Shown: positions 1 through 8,942 of the stretch, piece by piece
Position numbering within the stretch: the first letter of the stretch is position 1
Layout: each line of letters starts with the position of its first letter
From: Psychrobacter sp. NZS113
Lineage (GTDB): Bacteria; Pseudomonadota; Gammaproteobacteria; Pseudomonadales; Moraxellaceae
Length of the DNA: 64,000 bases
Direction: 5' to 3'
Assembly: GCF_015864825.1 (NCBI RefSeq)
Contig: NZ_JADYWL010000005.1
Coordinates: forward strand, 1-64,000
The notes under the pieces: model-generated
What the model was told of the DNA's origin: nothing
The model's database searches: none
What the model saw: the letters and a program-made list of their open reading frames with translations, nothing else
Made by a program: the position numbers and the translations under genes

Positions 1-107
1 GGCACCCAGCCAAAGCCGATCATGGTGATACCCATGATGGCGATGACGATGGCTGATATGATGAAGGCTTGCTGAGGAGAGATATGGGTGAGAATACTTG
101 GAGGCAT
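1..107 (-). CDS. N-terminal fragment of an integral membrane protein
   Basis: Only the first 35 codons lie inside the window; the gene runs off the left edge. Translation from the ATG at 107 gives MPPSILTHISPQQAF followed by a run of Ile, Ala, Val, Met and Gly that is clearly a first transmembrane helix. An AAGGA ribosome binding site lies 7 bases upstream of the start. It points the same way as phhB, 53 bases upstream of the window edge side, so it could be a transporter co-expressed with the aromatic catabolic genes. The family cannot be decided from this fragment. Confidence 0.55.
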   Translation of the reverse strand, partial: MPPSILTHISPQQAFIISAIVIAIMGITMIGFGWV

Positions 108-159
108 CACACATCCTTATGTTGCCAGTTAAATTTAATTTTCGAATTGACAAGTCGTT

Positions 160-504
160 TTACGCTTGATCTAGCAAGCGATCGGTCTTAGCCGCCATGA
201 CAAAATCATTGCGATGTAGACCTTTGATACTATGCGACCACCAAGTGACGGTCACCTTGCCCCACTCTACCAGCATGCCCGGATGATGCCCTTCTGCTTC
301 AGCGATGTCTGCCAACTGATTGGCAAATGCCATTGCCGTGACGAAGTTTTTGAATTTATATTGACGTTGTAATTGCTTGATACCCTCTACTTCAATCAGC
401 GACCAACTAGGAATCTGCTGTAACAGCTCACGCGCCTCAGCATCGTCGACTTTCGGTGCGCCGATACGGCAGGCTTCGCAACTGTCTTGTGATAATGTCG
501 TCAT
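160..504 (-). CDS. phhB: Pterin-4a-carbinolamine dehydratase
   Basis: This 114-residue protein dehydrates 4a-hydroxytetrahydrobiopterin, the pterin product of phenylalanine hydroxylase, so that the cofactor can be recycled in the cytoplasm. The PCD signature is clear: E-G-H-H-P around residues 70-76, then [11 protein letters not shown], with a conserved Asp near residue 108. Length fits the family. An AAAGGA site precedes the ATG at 504. It lies 110 bases downstream of phhA on the same strand, the usual partner, so the two genes probably act together in the first step of Phe degradation. N-terminal cysteines in the D-S-C-E-A-C segment are typical of bacterial family members. Confidence 0.95.
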   Translation of the reverse strand: MTTLSQDSCEACRIGAPKVDDAEARELLQQIPSWSLIEVEGIKQLQRQYKFKNFVTAMAFANQLADIAEAEGHHPGMLVEWGKVTVTWWSHSIKGLHRNDFVMAAKTDRLLDQA

Positions 505-614
505 TATTATGTCCTTTTATATTCGTTGATAGATAAATGTACGTCCATGTTGACGCTTATACTTCACTACTGCATGTTATATCGTACAAAAGCTATCCTT
601 AACGCCATAATCAA

Positions 615-1565
615 TCAGGCATTTTTTATAGGATAACTTGGCTCAAACAGACCCATTGACATGGCCTTTTTAACCACTCCCATGATATCGCTATCGACGA
701 TGTCAAATAGAATATCCAAATTATCAATCACATAGTAAATCGGTTGGATATGATCGATACGATAAGGGGTGCGGAGTACATCAAGTAAATCAAACGCACG
801 CTGCTCTGGTTGATGCTCTACTTGATGCGGGCTTTCACCTTGCTGAGCAGAATGCTCTCTAAGCGCATAAACCGTTTCAGAGGGTGAACTTAAGATGCCG
901 CCGCCATAGATCCGGCGATTCTCTTGAGTTTTTCCGACCAGACCGAACTCGATGGTAAACCAATAGAGCCGTGCCAAAAACCACCTTTCTTCCTTACTGG
1001 CATTAAGACCTAGCTTGCCATACGTCTCATTAAAGGTCGCAAACGCAGGATGGGTCAGCAGCGGGCAATGTCCGACAATTTCGTGAAAGATATCAGGCTC
1101 TTCAATATAGTCCATATCATCAAATCGACGGATAAAGGTTGCAACCGGAAAGGATTTATTAGCCAGCAGTTTAAAAAACTTACCAAAGCTGATGAGCGCA
1201 GGCACAGCAGCTGTCTGCCAACCTGTAGTGGCTTGTAATACCTCGTCAATATCTCGTAGCTGAGGAATACGTGTGGTCGGTAAGTTTAATTTGTTCAAAC
1301 CCTCTAGATATGCAGGACAAGCGCGATTGGGTATATGCTGAGCTTGACGCGCTAGCAACGCTTGCCACATCGCATGCTCATCATCACTGTAGTGAATATG
1401 ACCATTACTATCTGGCTGGTGCGAGATATACGGCTGTTTTTTGTTCGTCGCGTTAGGACGACTGGGCGCATCGTCGCTTTGCTTATTAATCACAACGCTA
1501 TTGGTACCGATGGCTGTATTGAGAGGAGCTGTATTGAGAGAAGCTGTATATGATAGGCGTTCCAT
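615..1565 (-). CDS. phhA: Phenylalanine 4-monooxygenase (phenylalanine hydroxylase)
   Basis: Converts L-phenylalanine to L-tyrosine using O2 and tetrahydropterin; non-haem iron enzyme. The iron ligands of the family are visible: two His in F-H-E-I-V-G-H-C-P (around residues 161-167) and the Glu in Y-W-F-T-I-E-F-G (around 206). At 316 residues it is slightly longer than most bacterial forms because of a roughly 45-residue low-complexity N-terminus that includes a 5-residue repeat (SLNTAP/PLNTAI) made by 15-bp tandem DNA repeats at about 1513-1550. The ATG at 1565 has AAAAGGAAT upstream, which supports this start despite the extension. It is followed by phhB; hppD lies upstream on the same strand. 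Confidence 0.95.
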   Translation of the reverse strand: MERLSYTASLNTAPLNTAIGTNSVVINKQSDDAPSRPNATNKKQPYISHQPDSNGHIHYSDDEHAMWQALLARQAQHIPNRACPAYLEGLNKLNLPTTRIPQLRDIDEVLQATTGWQTAAVPALISFGKFFKLLANKSFPVATFIRRFDDMDYIEEPDIFHEIVGHCPLLTHPAFATFNETYGKLGLNASKEERWFLARLYWFTIEFGLVGKTQENRRIYGGGILSSPSETVYALREHSAQQGESPHQVEHQPEQRAFDLLDVLRTPYRIDHIQPIYYVIDNLDILFDIVDSDIMGVVKKAMSMGLFEPSYPIKNA

Positions 1566-1720
1566 GCCTGTATTCCTTTTATCGCAATCCGTACATTACC
1601 TTTACACTTGTGATATTTGTACTCGTGCTTTTGAGTAACGTACCTATTGAAGAGTCCTTGAGGACAAGCCAAACTCCTTTTGTCTTGTCCAGTTGTTGAA
1701 TTTTTGAGTGTAGCGTGATT

Positions 1721-2827
1721 TTATGGTGTTTCAGTCTCTGGTTGACCAACTGCAACTGTGCCGCGACGTACTTGATCGCGTTCTATCGACTCAAACAGTG
1801 CTTTAAAGTTACCTTCACCAAAGCCGTCTGCATAATCACCTTTACGTTGGATGAACTCGAAGAATACTGGGCTACCTAAGATGGTTTCAGAGAAAATCTG
1901 TAGCAGTAGACGCGGTGCGCCGCCTTCCGTTGTCCCGTCTAATAAGATACCGCGCATTTGCAATTCAGCCACATTTTCACCGTGGTTTGGTAAGCGTTCG
2001 CTCAACATGTCATAGTAAGTAGCGTTTGGTGCGGTCATGAGTGAAATACCAGCCGCTTTTAGTTTATCGATACTGGCAAACAAGTCATCGCTGGCCAGAG
2101 CAATATGCTGAATACCTTCGCCATTGAAATGCATCAAGTATTCTTCGATTTGGCCACCGCCCTGCTTGGCTTCTTCATTTAACGGAATACGGATTTTGCC
2201 ATCAGGTGCGGTCATGGCTTTACTGGTCAATCCCGTGTACTCGCCTTTGATATCAAAGTAGCGAATCTCACGGAAATTAAAGATGCGCTCATAGAAGTTG
2301 GCCCAATAGGCCATACGACCACGGTAAACGTTATGGGTTAAATGATCGATGACTTTGAAGCCATATCCGACAGGACGTCTGTCAACCTCTGCAAAAAACT
2401 CAAAGTCGACGTCATAGATAGATTCACTATCTTTATAACGGTCAATCAAATAAATCAGTGAGCCGCCGATGCCCTTAATTGCTGGCAGTCTCAGCTCCAT
2501 CACACCAGTTGGCACCTCTACTGGTTGCGCGCCCATCTCGATAGCACGCTCGTAAGCTTTTTTGGAATCTTGTACCCGAAAGCCCATGCTACAAGCGCCA
2601 GCGCCATGTTCTTCAACGAAGTAACTGGCTTGGCTTTTTGGTTCACGATTTAGGATAAGATTGATGTCACCTTGACGGTAGAGTGCCACATCTTTTGAAC
2701 GGTGATTGGCCACATGGGCAAAGCCAAGCTGTTTAAATAGTGCATCGACAGAGTCTGGTTTAGGCGAGGCGAATTCAACAAAATCAAACCCATTTAGTCC
2801 CATTGGGTTTTCAAATAAATCGGCCAT
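1721..2827 (-). CDS. hppD: 4-hydroxyphenylpyruvate dioxygenase
   Basis: Oxidises and decarboxylates 4-hydroxyphenylpyruvate to homogentisate, the third step of tyrosine breakdown. It is a two-domain VOC protein with Fe(II) held by His in V-I-D-H-L-T-H-N (about 160), His in E-G-I-Q-H-I-A-L (about 240) and Glu in V-F-F-E-F-I-Q-R (about 320). I place the start at the ATG at 2827 ([10 protein letters not shown], 368 residues), because the AAGGA at its proper distance serves this codon and abuts the ATG nine bases further up. The N-terminus matches Pseudomonas HPPD. The divergent LysR gene is the likely regulator. Confidence 0.96.
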   Translation of the reverse strand: MADLFENPMGLNGFDFVEFASPKPDSVDALFKQLGFAHVANHRSKDVALYRQGDINLILNREPKSQASYFVEEHGAGACSMGFRVQDSKKAYERAIEMGAQPVEVPTGVMELRLPAIKGIGGSLIYLIDRYKDSESIYDVDFEFFAEVDRRPVGYGFKVIDHLTHNVYRGRMAYWANFYERIFNFREIRYFDIKGEYTGLTSKAMTAPDGKIRIPLNEEAKQGGGQIEEYLMHFNGEGIQHIALASDDLFASIDKLKAAGISLMTAPNATYYDMLSERLPNHGENVAELQMRGILLDGTTEGGAPRLLLQIFSETILGSPVFFEFIQRKGDYADGFGEGNFKALFESIERDQVRRGTVAVGQPETETP

Positions 2828-2971
2828 TGTAATCATCCTTAATTTTAATTGGTGGTAAAAATACGATAAAACGATTGGTAATCAATCTTTATTGTTGACG
2901 TTGTATTTATATTAGATTAGCTTTATTTATAAGACTAATTGTTTTTTATGATTTATTTATCAGGTTTACTT

Positions 2972-3901
2972 ATGAATATCAGCATTCGCCAACTCACCGC
3001 ATTTATCCAAGTCGCTGACAACGGCAGTTTCACTCGGGCCAGCGATCAGATGCATTTGACCCAATCTGCCGTTAGTGGTTTGATCAAAGAATTAGAATCT
3101 AGCCTCGGTATCGTGTTATTCGACCGTACGACCCGCCAGCTATCTCTGTCCGCAGTCGGACGGCATCTATTGCCACAAGCACGGCGCATCTTGAATGAGA
3201 TGCAACTGTTTGAAAATGAAGCGAGTAGCTTGACCAACTTAGCGCAAGGTCAAGTGCGACTGGCCGTTTCCCAGTTCGCAGCTTCCTCTATGCCAGCAGT
3301 CATCGCTCAGTTTACCAAAAAGCATCCAGAGATTAGCGTGTCGTTAGTGGATTGCTCTGCAGAGAACTTACTCAGACATATCCAAGATATCGAAGTAGAT
3401 TTAGGAGTCGGTACCGAGCTTGACTTTACGGAGACGGAGGATGACATCAGGGCTGATTTGTTATATCAGTTGCCATTTTGCGTGGTGATGCCAGATAGCC
3501 ATGCATTGGCACAAAAAACCGAGATTACATGGCAGGATTTATTAGACATACCACTCATCACGCTGCAAGGGCCATTTATAAAGCAAGTGACCGCGGAACT
3601 GGATGAGCGTATCACCACTCATATCCAGCAAGCGCGCTATAAAGTCAATTTTATGTCCACGGCGCTTGAGATGACCCGTCAAGGATTTGGTATTACACTG
3701 TGCCTGCCCTACATGCCTGAGGTTATCGACTGGGTAAGTGCCAACGGGTTACAGATGCGGCCACTGGCACAGCCTGTTAGAATGCGTCAGTTCTTTATCT
3801 ATCAGCGGGCGTCTCGTGCTTTGTCACCAGCAACCATCGCATTTAAGATGTTTTTGCAAACGTATTTTTCGAGCCACTTTAACGATTTACAGCGTATTTG
3901 A
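2972..3901 (+). CDS. LysR-family transcriptional regulator
   Basis: A 309-residue LysR regulator with an N-terminal winged helix-turn-helix (about 1-60, with F-T-R-A-S-D-Q-M-H-L-T-Q-S-A-V-S-G as recognition region) and a C-terminal periplasmic-binding-like effector domain. I prefer the ATG at 2972 (MNISIRQLTAF), since LysR proteins start a few residues before the L-T-A-F motif; an upstream TTG at 2939 would add 11 residues. It is divergent from hppD across a 144-bp AT-rich gap, the classic arrangement for a LysR protein acting on its neighbour, so control of hppD is likely but inferred. Confidence 0.85.
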   Translation: MNISIRQLTAFIQVADNGSFTRASDQMHLTQSAVSGLIKELESSLGIVLFDRTTRQLSLSAVGRHLLPQARRILNEMQLFENEASSLTNLAQGQVRLAVSQFAASSMPAVIAQFTKKHPEISVSLVDCSAENLLRHIQDIEVDLGVGTELDFTETEDDIRADLLYQLPFCVVMPDSHALAQKTEITWQDLLDIPLITLQGPFIKQVTAELDERITTHIQQARYKVNFMSTALEMTRQGFGITLCLPYMPEVIDWVSANGLQMRPLAQPVRMRQFFIYQRASRALSPATIAFKMFLQTYFSSHFNDLQRI

Positions 3902-3904
3902 GTA

Positions 3905-4066
3905 TTGTTGGGCGACTCAGAAAATGAGCAAGGTAAGGCGGCAGATGATAAGATAGTGCAGATGATATCTAAATGATGACTGGCTATTTGATGCTGTTTG
4001 ACAAGATTTGACCATTTTTAACTCATTTAGCTGGCCATCGATTGAGTTGAGGGCATTCCTTCGTTA
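3905..4066 (+). repeat. Degenerate copy of repeat family B
   Basis: Starts four bases after the LysR stop. Aligning by eye with the copy at 55439 shows matching blocks in the same order: AAAATGAG near the left end, GGCTATTTGATGCTGTTTG in the middle, then GACCATTTTTAACTCATTTAG and ATTGAGTTGAGGGCATTCC at the right. The ends are more decayed than in the copies at 32639 and 46930, so limits are approximate. Confidence 0.6.
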
Positions 4067-4104
4067 ATTATTTTATAAATTCACCAGAATAACTGAATCT
4101 GATA

Positions 4105-4133
4105 TTGAGTTAACGGCCAATTTGCTCTATTCT
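4105..4133 (+). promoter_or_regulatory. Candidate sigma-70 promoter for the aminotransferase
   Basis: TTGAGT and TATTCT are separated by exactly 17 bases, about 40 bases upstream of the aminotransferase start. Each hexamer matches the consensus at four of six positions. Confidence 0.35.
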
Positions 4134-4172
4134 TTTTAACGCCTCAATTTATATCTCTTGTAAGGAAAAAAA

Positions 4173-5369
4173 ATGTTTGAACGTATCGATTATTATGCGG
4201 GTGATCCAATCCTAGGATTGATGGACAAATTTGCAGCAGACAACAATCCAGATAAAGTAAATTTAGGCGTGGGCGTCTATTATGATGAGGATGGCAAATT
4301 GCCAGTACTCGAGTGTGTAAAAATCGCTGAGCAGCGTATTGCAGACCCAGTAGCTCCTCGTCCATACTTACCGATGGCCGGCTTACCAGGACACCGTAAA
4401 GGCTGTCAGGAACTGCTGTTTGGTAAAGACGCTCAAATTTTAAAAGACGATTTGGTTGCGACCATCGCGACTATCGGCGGTTCTGGTGCGTTGAAAGTCG
4501 GCGCAGAGTTCATGCATGACTGGTTCCCACAAGCCAAGTGCTACGTGAGTGATCCAACGTGGGGCAACCACATTGCCATCTTTGAAGGCTCTGATGTTGA
4601 AGTCGGTAAATATCCGTACTACGACAAAACAACCAGTAGCATCAAATTTGACGAAATGATTGCGTTTTTTGAAACGTTGAACAAGAACGACGTCATCTTG
4701 CTACACCCTTGCTGCCACAACCCAACCGGCATGGATTTGACCCGTGAGCAGTGGGATACCGTGCTAAACGTCATCCAAGCTCGTGAATTGATTCCATTCA
4801 TGGACATTGCTTACCAAGGTTTTGGCGAAGACATGGACAGCGATGCTTACGCTATTCGTAAAGCCGTAGATATGGGTCTGCCACTGTTTGTGAGCAACTC
4901 ATTCTCTAAAAACTTATCGCTATACGGTGAGCGTGTCGGCGGTCTATCTGTCGTTTGCCCAACAGCAGATGAAGCCAAACGCGTCTTCGGTCAGCTAAAT
5001 GCGACTGTACGCCGTATCTACTCAAGCCCACCATCACATGGTGGCCGTGTCGTCGATATCGTGATGAACGACGAAGTGTTACATGAGCAATGGGTTGGTG
5101 AAGTTTACGCGATGCGTGACCGTATCAAATCTATGCGTACCAAGCTGAAATCAGTATTAGAAGCTAAAATCCCTGGTCGTAGCTTTGATTACTTGACCGA
5201 TCAAAACGGTATGTTCAGCTTTACTGGCCTCACTCCTGAGCAAGTCGAACAGCTACAAACCAAGTTTGGTATCTACATGGTATCTAACTCGCGTATGTGT
5301 GTTGCGGGCTTGAACAGCAGCAATATCGATTATGTTGCCAATGCAATGGTTGAAGTCTTAAAAGATTGA
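4173..5369 (+). CDS. tyrB: Aromatic amino acid (tyrosine) aminotransferase
   Basis: Class I PLP-dependent aminotransferase of 398 residues, of the aspartate/tyrosine type. The PLP lysine lies in S-N-S-F-S-K-N-L-S-L-Y-G-E-R (about residue 247), with the N-P-T-G-M-D motif near 184 and the substrate-carboxylate Arg near 375 in S-N-S-R-M-C-V-A-G. In this setting it most likely deaminates tyrosine to 4-hydroxyphenylpyruvate, the substrate of HppD; the fold also permits aspartate and phenylalanine. TAAGGA precedes the ATG. A strong terminator follows, so it is transcribed separately from fahA. Specificity between aspartate and aromatic substrates is not settled by sequence. Confidence 0.88.
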   Translation: MFERIDYYAGDPILGLMDKFAADNNPDKVNLGVGVYYDEDGKLPVLECVKIAEQRIADPVAPRPYLPMAGLPGHRKGCQELLFGKDAQILKDDLVATIATIGGSGALKVGAEFMHDWFPQAKCYVSDPTWGNHIAIFEGSDVEVGKYPYYDKTTSSIKFDEMIAFFETLNKNDVILLHPCCHNPTGMDLTREQWDTVLNVIQARELIPFMDIAYQGFGEDMDSDAYAIRKAVDMGLPLFVSNSFSKNLSLYGERVGGLSVVCPTADEAKRVFGQLNATVRRIYSSPPSHGGRVVDIVMNDEVLHEQWVGEVYAMRDRIKSMRTKLKSVLEAKIPGRSFDYLTDQNGMFSFTGLTPEQVEQLQTKFGIYMVSNSRMCVAGLNSSNIDYVANAMVEVLKD

Positions 5370-5416
5370 TTTAATCACGCATTAAAAACGTAACCTAGTA
5401 AAGAACAGATACCAAT

Positions 5417-5449
5417 AAAAAGGCTGAGCGATTGCTCAGCCTTTTTTTG
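5417..5449 (+). terminator. Rho-independent terminator after the aminotransferase gene
   Basis: Perfect stem AGGCTGAGC / GCTCAGCCT with a five-base loop, preceded by an A-run and followed by TTTTTTT. Confidence 0.9.
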
Positions 5450-5635
5450 TGTGCAGTATTTAGGGCATGCCCTAGTCAAGACCATGTAGTCAAAACAACG
5501 GTAATAACTTTTTAAAGAAGCTTTTTACGAAAGACATTGCACAAAAAACTTGCAATCGATATATCAATAAATTACATTATACGTAAGTAGTTAATTATAA
5601 CGTAATTCATAATTTATATTAGCAAGGAGCAAACT

Positions 5636-6937
5636 ATGTCAACGATTGACAATACTCTCACCTCATTTATCAATATCGCCGCTGACTCTGACTTTTCTAT
5701 TCACAATCTTCCTTATGGCATTTTTAGCGATACCAAAGATGCTGCTGATAATAACAATCACCGCGCTGGTGTTGCTATCGGTGAGCACGTGCTTGATTTA
5801 TCTGTATTAGAGACAGAAGGGCTATTAAGTTTGAATGGTGGTCCTTATTTTAACCAATCTACTCTAAATGCTTTTATCGACTCAGGTCGAGACAACTGGA
5901 CTAAGGCACGTACAACCATTCAAACGCTACTCTCCAGCGACAATGACACCTTACGTGATAATGCCGACTTACAGAAAAAGGTGCTGTTTAAGCAAGCAGA
6001 CGTTACCATGCACTTACCTGTACGAGTACCGGGTTTTACCGATTTTTACTCGTCTAAAGAACACGCGACCAACGTCGGCACCATGTTCCGTGACCCAAAC
6101 AACGCCCTGCTACCTAACTGGACCGAAATGCCAGTTGGTTATAACGGACGCGCCAGCACTGTCATCGTCAGTGGAACTGATATCGTACGTCCATCTGGTC
6201 AGCTAAAGCCTAACCCTGATGACCGCCCTATCTTCTCAGCCTGTAAGCGTTTGGATTTTGAACTAGAGACCGCATTTGTCGTTGGCAAAGGCAATCATAT
6301 CGGTCAACCAATCGCCGTAGATGAGGCTTCTGATCATATTTTTGGCATGGTGCTGCTCAACGACTGGTCGGCACGAGATATTCAAAAGTGGGAATATGTG
6401 CCTTTAGGTCCATTCAATGCCAAAACCTTTGCGTCTGAGGTTTCCCCTTGGATTGTCACGATGGATGCATTGGCACCGTTTAAAACAGCTTGTCCAGCAC
6501 AAGAACCTAAGCCACTTGCTTATTTAAATGAAAAAGCGAGCGATAACAGCTTTGATATCCACCTGTCAGTTGAATTACTGCCTGAAAATTCGGAGACTAC
6601 CACTGTCATTTGTGAGACCAATTTTAAATACATGTACTGGTCAATGGCACAGCAGCTCACCCACCACACCATCACTGGCTGCAAAGTTGAAGTCGGCGAC
6701 ATGATGGGCTCAGGCACGATTTCAGGGCCAACGCCTGACTCTTATGGCTCGATGCTAGAGATTGCTTGGAACGCTACCAAACCAGTCACGCTAAAAGGCG
6801 GCGAGACGCGCAGTTTTATCGAAGATGGTGACACGGTCATTATGAAAGGCTATAGCGAAAAAGACGGCATCCGTGTTGGCTTTGGCGAAGTGTGTGGCAA
6901 GGTATTGCCAGCGCTTAGCTTTGATTTTGATAAATAG
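5636..6937 (+). CDS. fahA: Fumarylacetoacetase
   Basis: Hydrolyses fumarylacetoacetate to fumarate and acetoacetate, the last step of tyrosine degradation. The protein has 433 residues, normal for the full-length two-domain enzyme. Visible motifs include D-F-Y-S-S-K-E-H-A-T-N (metal and catalytic His, about 138-148), the acidic metal ligands in D-F-E-L-E-T-A-F (about 206-213), and N-D-W-S-A-R-D-I-Q with G-P-F-N-A-K-T-F-A. AAGGAG lies 7 bases before the ATG. The 266-bp upstream gap is AT-rich after the preceding terminator and holds a short inverted motif also seen before maiA. The VOC gene follows 160 bases downstream. Confidence 0.96.
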   Translation: MSTIDNTLTSFINIAADSDFSIHNLPYGIFSDTKDAADNNNHRAGVAIGEHVLDLSVLETEGLLSLNGGPYFNQSTLNAFIDSGRDNWTKARTTIQTLLSSDNDTLRDNADLQKKVLFKQADVTMHLPVRVPGFTDFYSSKEHATNVGTMFRDPNNALLPNWTEMPVGYNGRASTVIVSGTDIVRPSGQLKPNPDDRPIFSACKRLDFELETAFVVGKGNHIGQPIAVDEASDHIFGMVLLNDWSARDIQKWEYVPLGPFNAKTFASEVSPWIVTMDALAPFKTACPAQEPKPLAYLNEKASDNSFDIHLSVELLPENSETTTVICETNFKYMYWSMAQQLTHHTITGCKVEVGDMMGSGTISGPTPDSYGSMLEIAWNATKPVTLKGGETRSFIEDGDTVIMKGYSEKDGIRVGFGEVCGKVLPALSFDFDK

Positions 6938-7097
6938 CATTTGAAAAATAATATACATCAAATAATACAGACAGAGAAATAGCAAAATAGGCGTAAAAAT
7001 TCTCATGCAGGCTTATAGAAAGACAAGTGTATTCACCTACTCATAGTTATGTGAATAAAGCCAAATGAGTGACACGCCTTATCAAAAGGAGTTTGAT

Positions 7098-7673
7098 ATG
7101 AGCTTTCAAATTGAGAAAATTCATCATGTGGCTTATCGCTGCAAAGATGCCAAAGAAACCGTTGAATGGTATCAAAAACACCTAAATATGGATTTTATCT
7201 TAGCATTCGCAGAAGACCATGTGCCTTCAACCAAAGCCTTTGACCCCTATATGCATGTCTTCTTGAATGCTGGTAGTGGCAATGTATTGGCTTTCTTTGA
7301 AGTACCCAATCAACCTGAAATGGGCTTTGATCCAAACACCCCTAACTGGGTGCAACACTTGGCTCTAAAGGTCAAAGACCGTGATGAGCTGCTAGTTGCC
7401 AAAGCGCATTTAGAACAAGGTGGCATTGACGTCATTGGCGTGACCAATCACGGCATCTTTCACTCTATTTACTTCTTTGATCCTAATGGGCATCGTCTTG
7501 AGTTGACCTATGATGACCCAACCTCAGAAGACAAAGTCTCGATGATTACAGACGCCATCAAGCAAGACATGCTAGATGAGTGGTCTCGTACCAAACGCGC
7601 GCCAGCACATACGCAGTTTTTGCACAGTGAAGAGTTGGCTGAAGCACGTGAAATCGCGCCTGTCGGTGAGTAA
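7098..7673 (+). CDS. VOC-family metalloenzyme, candidate ring-cleavage dioxygenase
   Basis: A 191-residue vicinal-oxygen-chelate protein with two beta-alpha-beta-beta-beta modules. I choose the ATG at 7098 because AAAGGAG ends 6 bases before it; the upstream in-frame ATG has no such site. The metal triad expected of type I extradiol dioxygenases and glyoxalases is intact: His10 (K-I-H-H-V-A-Y), His87 (W-V-Q-H-L-A-L) and Glu135 (H-R-L-E-L-T-Y). His118 and His122 (N-H-G-I-F-H-S) and Tyr125 lie where acid-base residues sit in one-domain extradiol enzymes. It lies between fahA and maiA, where hmgA is often found, and hmgA is absent from the window. A role as homogentisate-cleaving enzyme is inference; a glyoxalase-like role is the alternative. 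Confidence 0.85.
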   Translation: MSFQIEKIHHVAYRCKDAKETVEWYQKHLNMDFILAFAEDHVPSTKAFDPYMHVFLNAGSGNVLAFFEVPNQPEMGFDPNTPNWVQHLALKVKDRDELLVAKAHLEQGGIDVIGVTNHGIFHSIYFFDPNGHRLELTYDDPTSEDKVSMITDAIKQDMLDEWSRTKRAPAHTQFLHSEELAEAREIAPVGE

Positions 7674-7807
7674 CTGCCCTATCATTCTGTTTACTACTTT
7701 TTTACATGATCAGTTAATCATCGCTTTAAGCCTAAAAATGATGATTAGCGGCACGCTCTAGGTAGCAAATGGTAGCGAACCATATCTCACCATCATGAAA
7801 GGATTCT

Positions 7808-8863
7808 ATGATGAAAGTAAGAACCCCTCTAGGAATACTCTTGGCTGCCTCGCTTGCGATGACTGGTTGCTCCAATAACGACCACGCAGCAGGCGCGTCT
7901 ACAGATGCAGGTGAAGTGACAACGTTGCGGTTCTCGCATTTTATGACTGCCACTGACAACATAAACACCGAAGCATTGGAACCTTGGGCAAAGAAAATTG
8001 AAGCAGATTCAAAAGGCCGATTAAAGATTGAGATATACCCTTCTGCGACGCTCAGTAAACCAGGGTCTACTTATGATGCTACAGCGAAAGGTAGTGTAGA
8101 TATTGGTATGCAAGCGCAAGGATATACAGCAGGACGATTCCCTTTGACTCAAATCGTAGAGTTGCCAGGCATCACAAATACTGCACAGCAGCAGAGCTGT
8201 ATACTTCATAAGCTATATAATGAAGGTGTCATTAAAGATGAATACGAAGACACTCATTTGCTCGCTTTGATAGGGACTGGTCAAGGTGCGCTTCATACAG
8301 TTGATAAGCCGATTCGCACGCCAGCCGATATGAAAGGTCTACGTATTCGCCAGCCTTCTGCGGTTGCTAGCCACATCATCGAAGCCACTGGTGCTGCACC
8401 TGTCGGCATGCCTGCCAGTGATACTTACACCTCTCTTCAGCGCGGTGTCATTGATGGGCTCAGCTTTACTTGGCAACCTATTCAAGCTTTTCGCCTTGAT
8501 GAGTTAATCAATACACACACCAACATCCCTTTTTATAATTCCACTTTTGTTATCAGTATGAATAAAGATAAATATAACAGTTTGCCTGATGACCTCAAAA
8601 AAGTAATTGATGACAATTCAGGAGCAGAGTTGGCAGCACATATCTCTCAAGTGTTTGATGTAAGTAATGCCAAAGCGATGGCCGCTGCCAAAGCAAAAGG
8701 CGATATCATGATCGACATCCCTGATCCACTTAATGACCCAAATTGGAGAGGTCCATTAATGGAAGGCTCTCAACATTACCTTGATGAAGTAAATGCGACT
8801 GGTCTAGATGCTGACAACGTATACGAAAAAGCAAAAGCGGCCAGTAGCGTCTGTATGGTTTAG
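7808..8863 (+). CDS. TRAP transporter solute-binding lipoprotein (DctP family)
   Basis: A 351-residue periplasmic binding protein. The N-terminus is a lipoprotein signal with lipobox M-T-G-C (Cys21). DctP hallmarks follow: T-P-A-D-M-K-G-L-R-I-R-Q-P around 170-182, with the ligand-carboxylate Arg, then A-A-P-V-G-M and L-Q-R-G-V-I-D-G. GAAAGGA serves either of two adjacent ATG codons (7808 or 7811). No dctQ or dctM membrane subunit is present anywhere in the window, so it is an orphan binding protein. Its place inside the tyrosine cluster suggests an aromatic or keto acid ligand, which is inference. Confidence 0.88.
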   Translation: MMKVRTPLGILLAASLAMTGCSNNDHAAGASTDAGEVTTLRFSHFMTATDNINTEALEPWAKKIEADSKGRLKIEIYPSATLSKPGSTYDATAKGSVDIGMQAQGYTAGRFPLTQIVELPGITNTAQQQSCILHKLYNEGVIKDEYEDTHLLALIGTGQGALHTVDKPIRTPADMKGLRIRQPSAVASHIIEATGAAPVGMPASDTYTSLQRGVIDGLSFTWQPIQAFRLDELINTHTNIPFYNSTFVISMNKDKYNSLPDDLKKVIDDNSGAELAAHISQVFDVSNAKAMAAAKAKGDIMIDIPDPLNDPNWRGPLMEGSQHYLDEVNATGLDADNVYEKAKAASSVCMV

Positions 8864-8942
8864 AGGATAAATATCATTAGATGATGTTCGAAAATAAATC
8901 TTTTGATGCGATAGCCAGTTAGCTTATAGCACAAAATACTGG

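Noticed and set aside
1662-1690. Inverted repeat GGACAAG / CTTGTCC downstream of hppD as a terminator
   Set aside because: The stem is short, the loop is long and no T-run follows on the minus strand.
5461-5474. Perfect palindrome TAGGGCATGCCCTA that looks like two joined family B ends
   Set aside because: Only 14 bp with no further similarity to family B on either side; may be chance or a simple operator.
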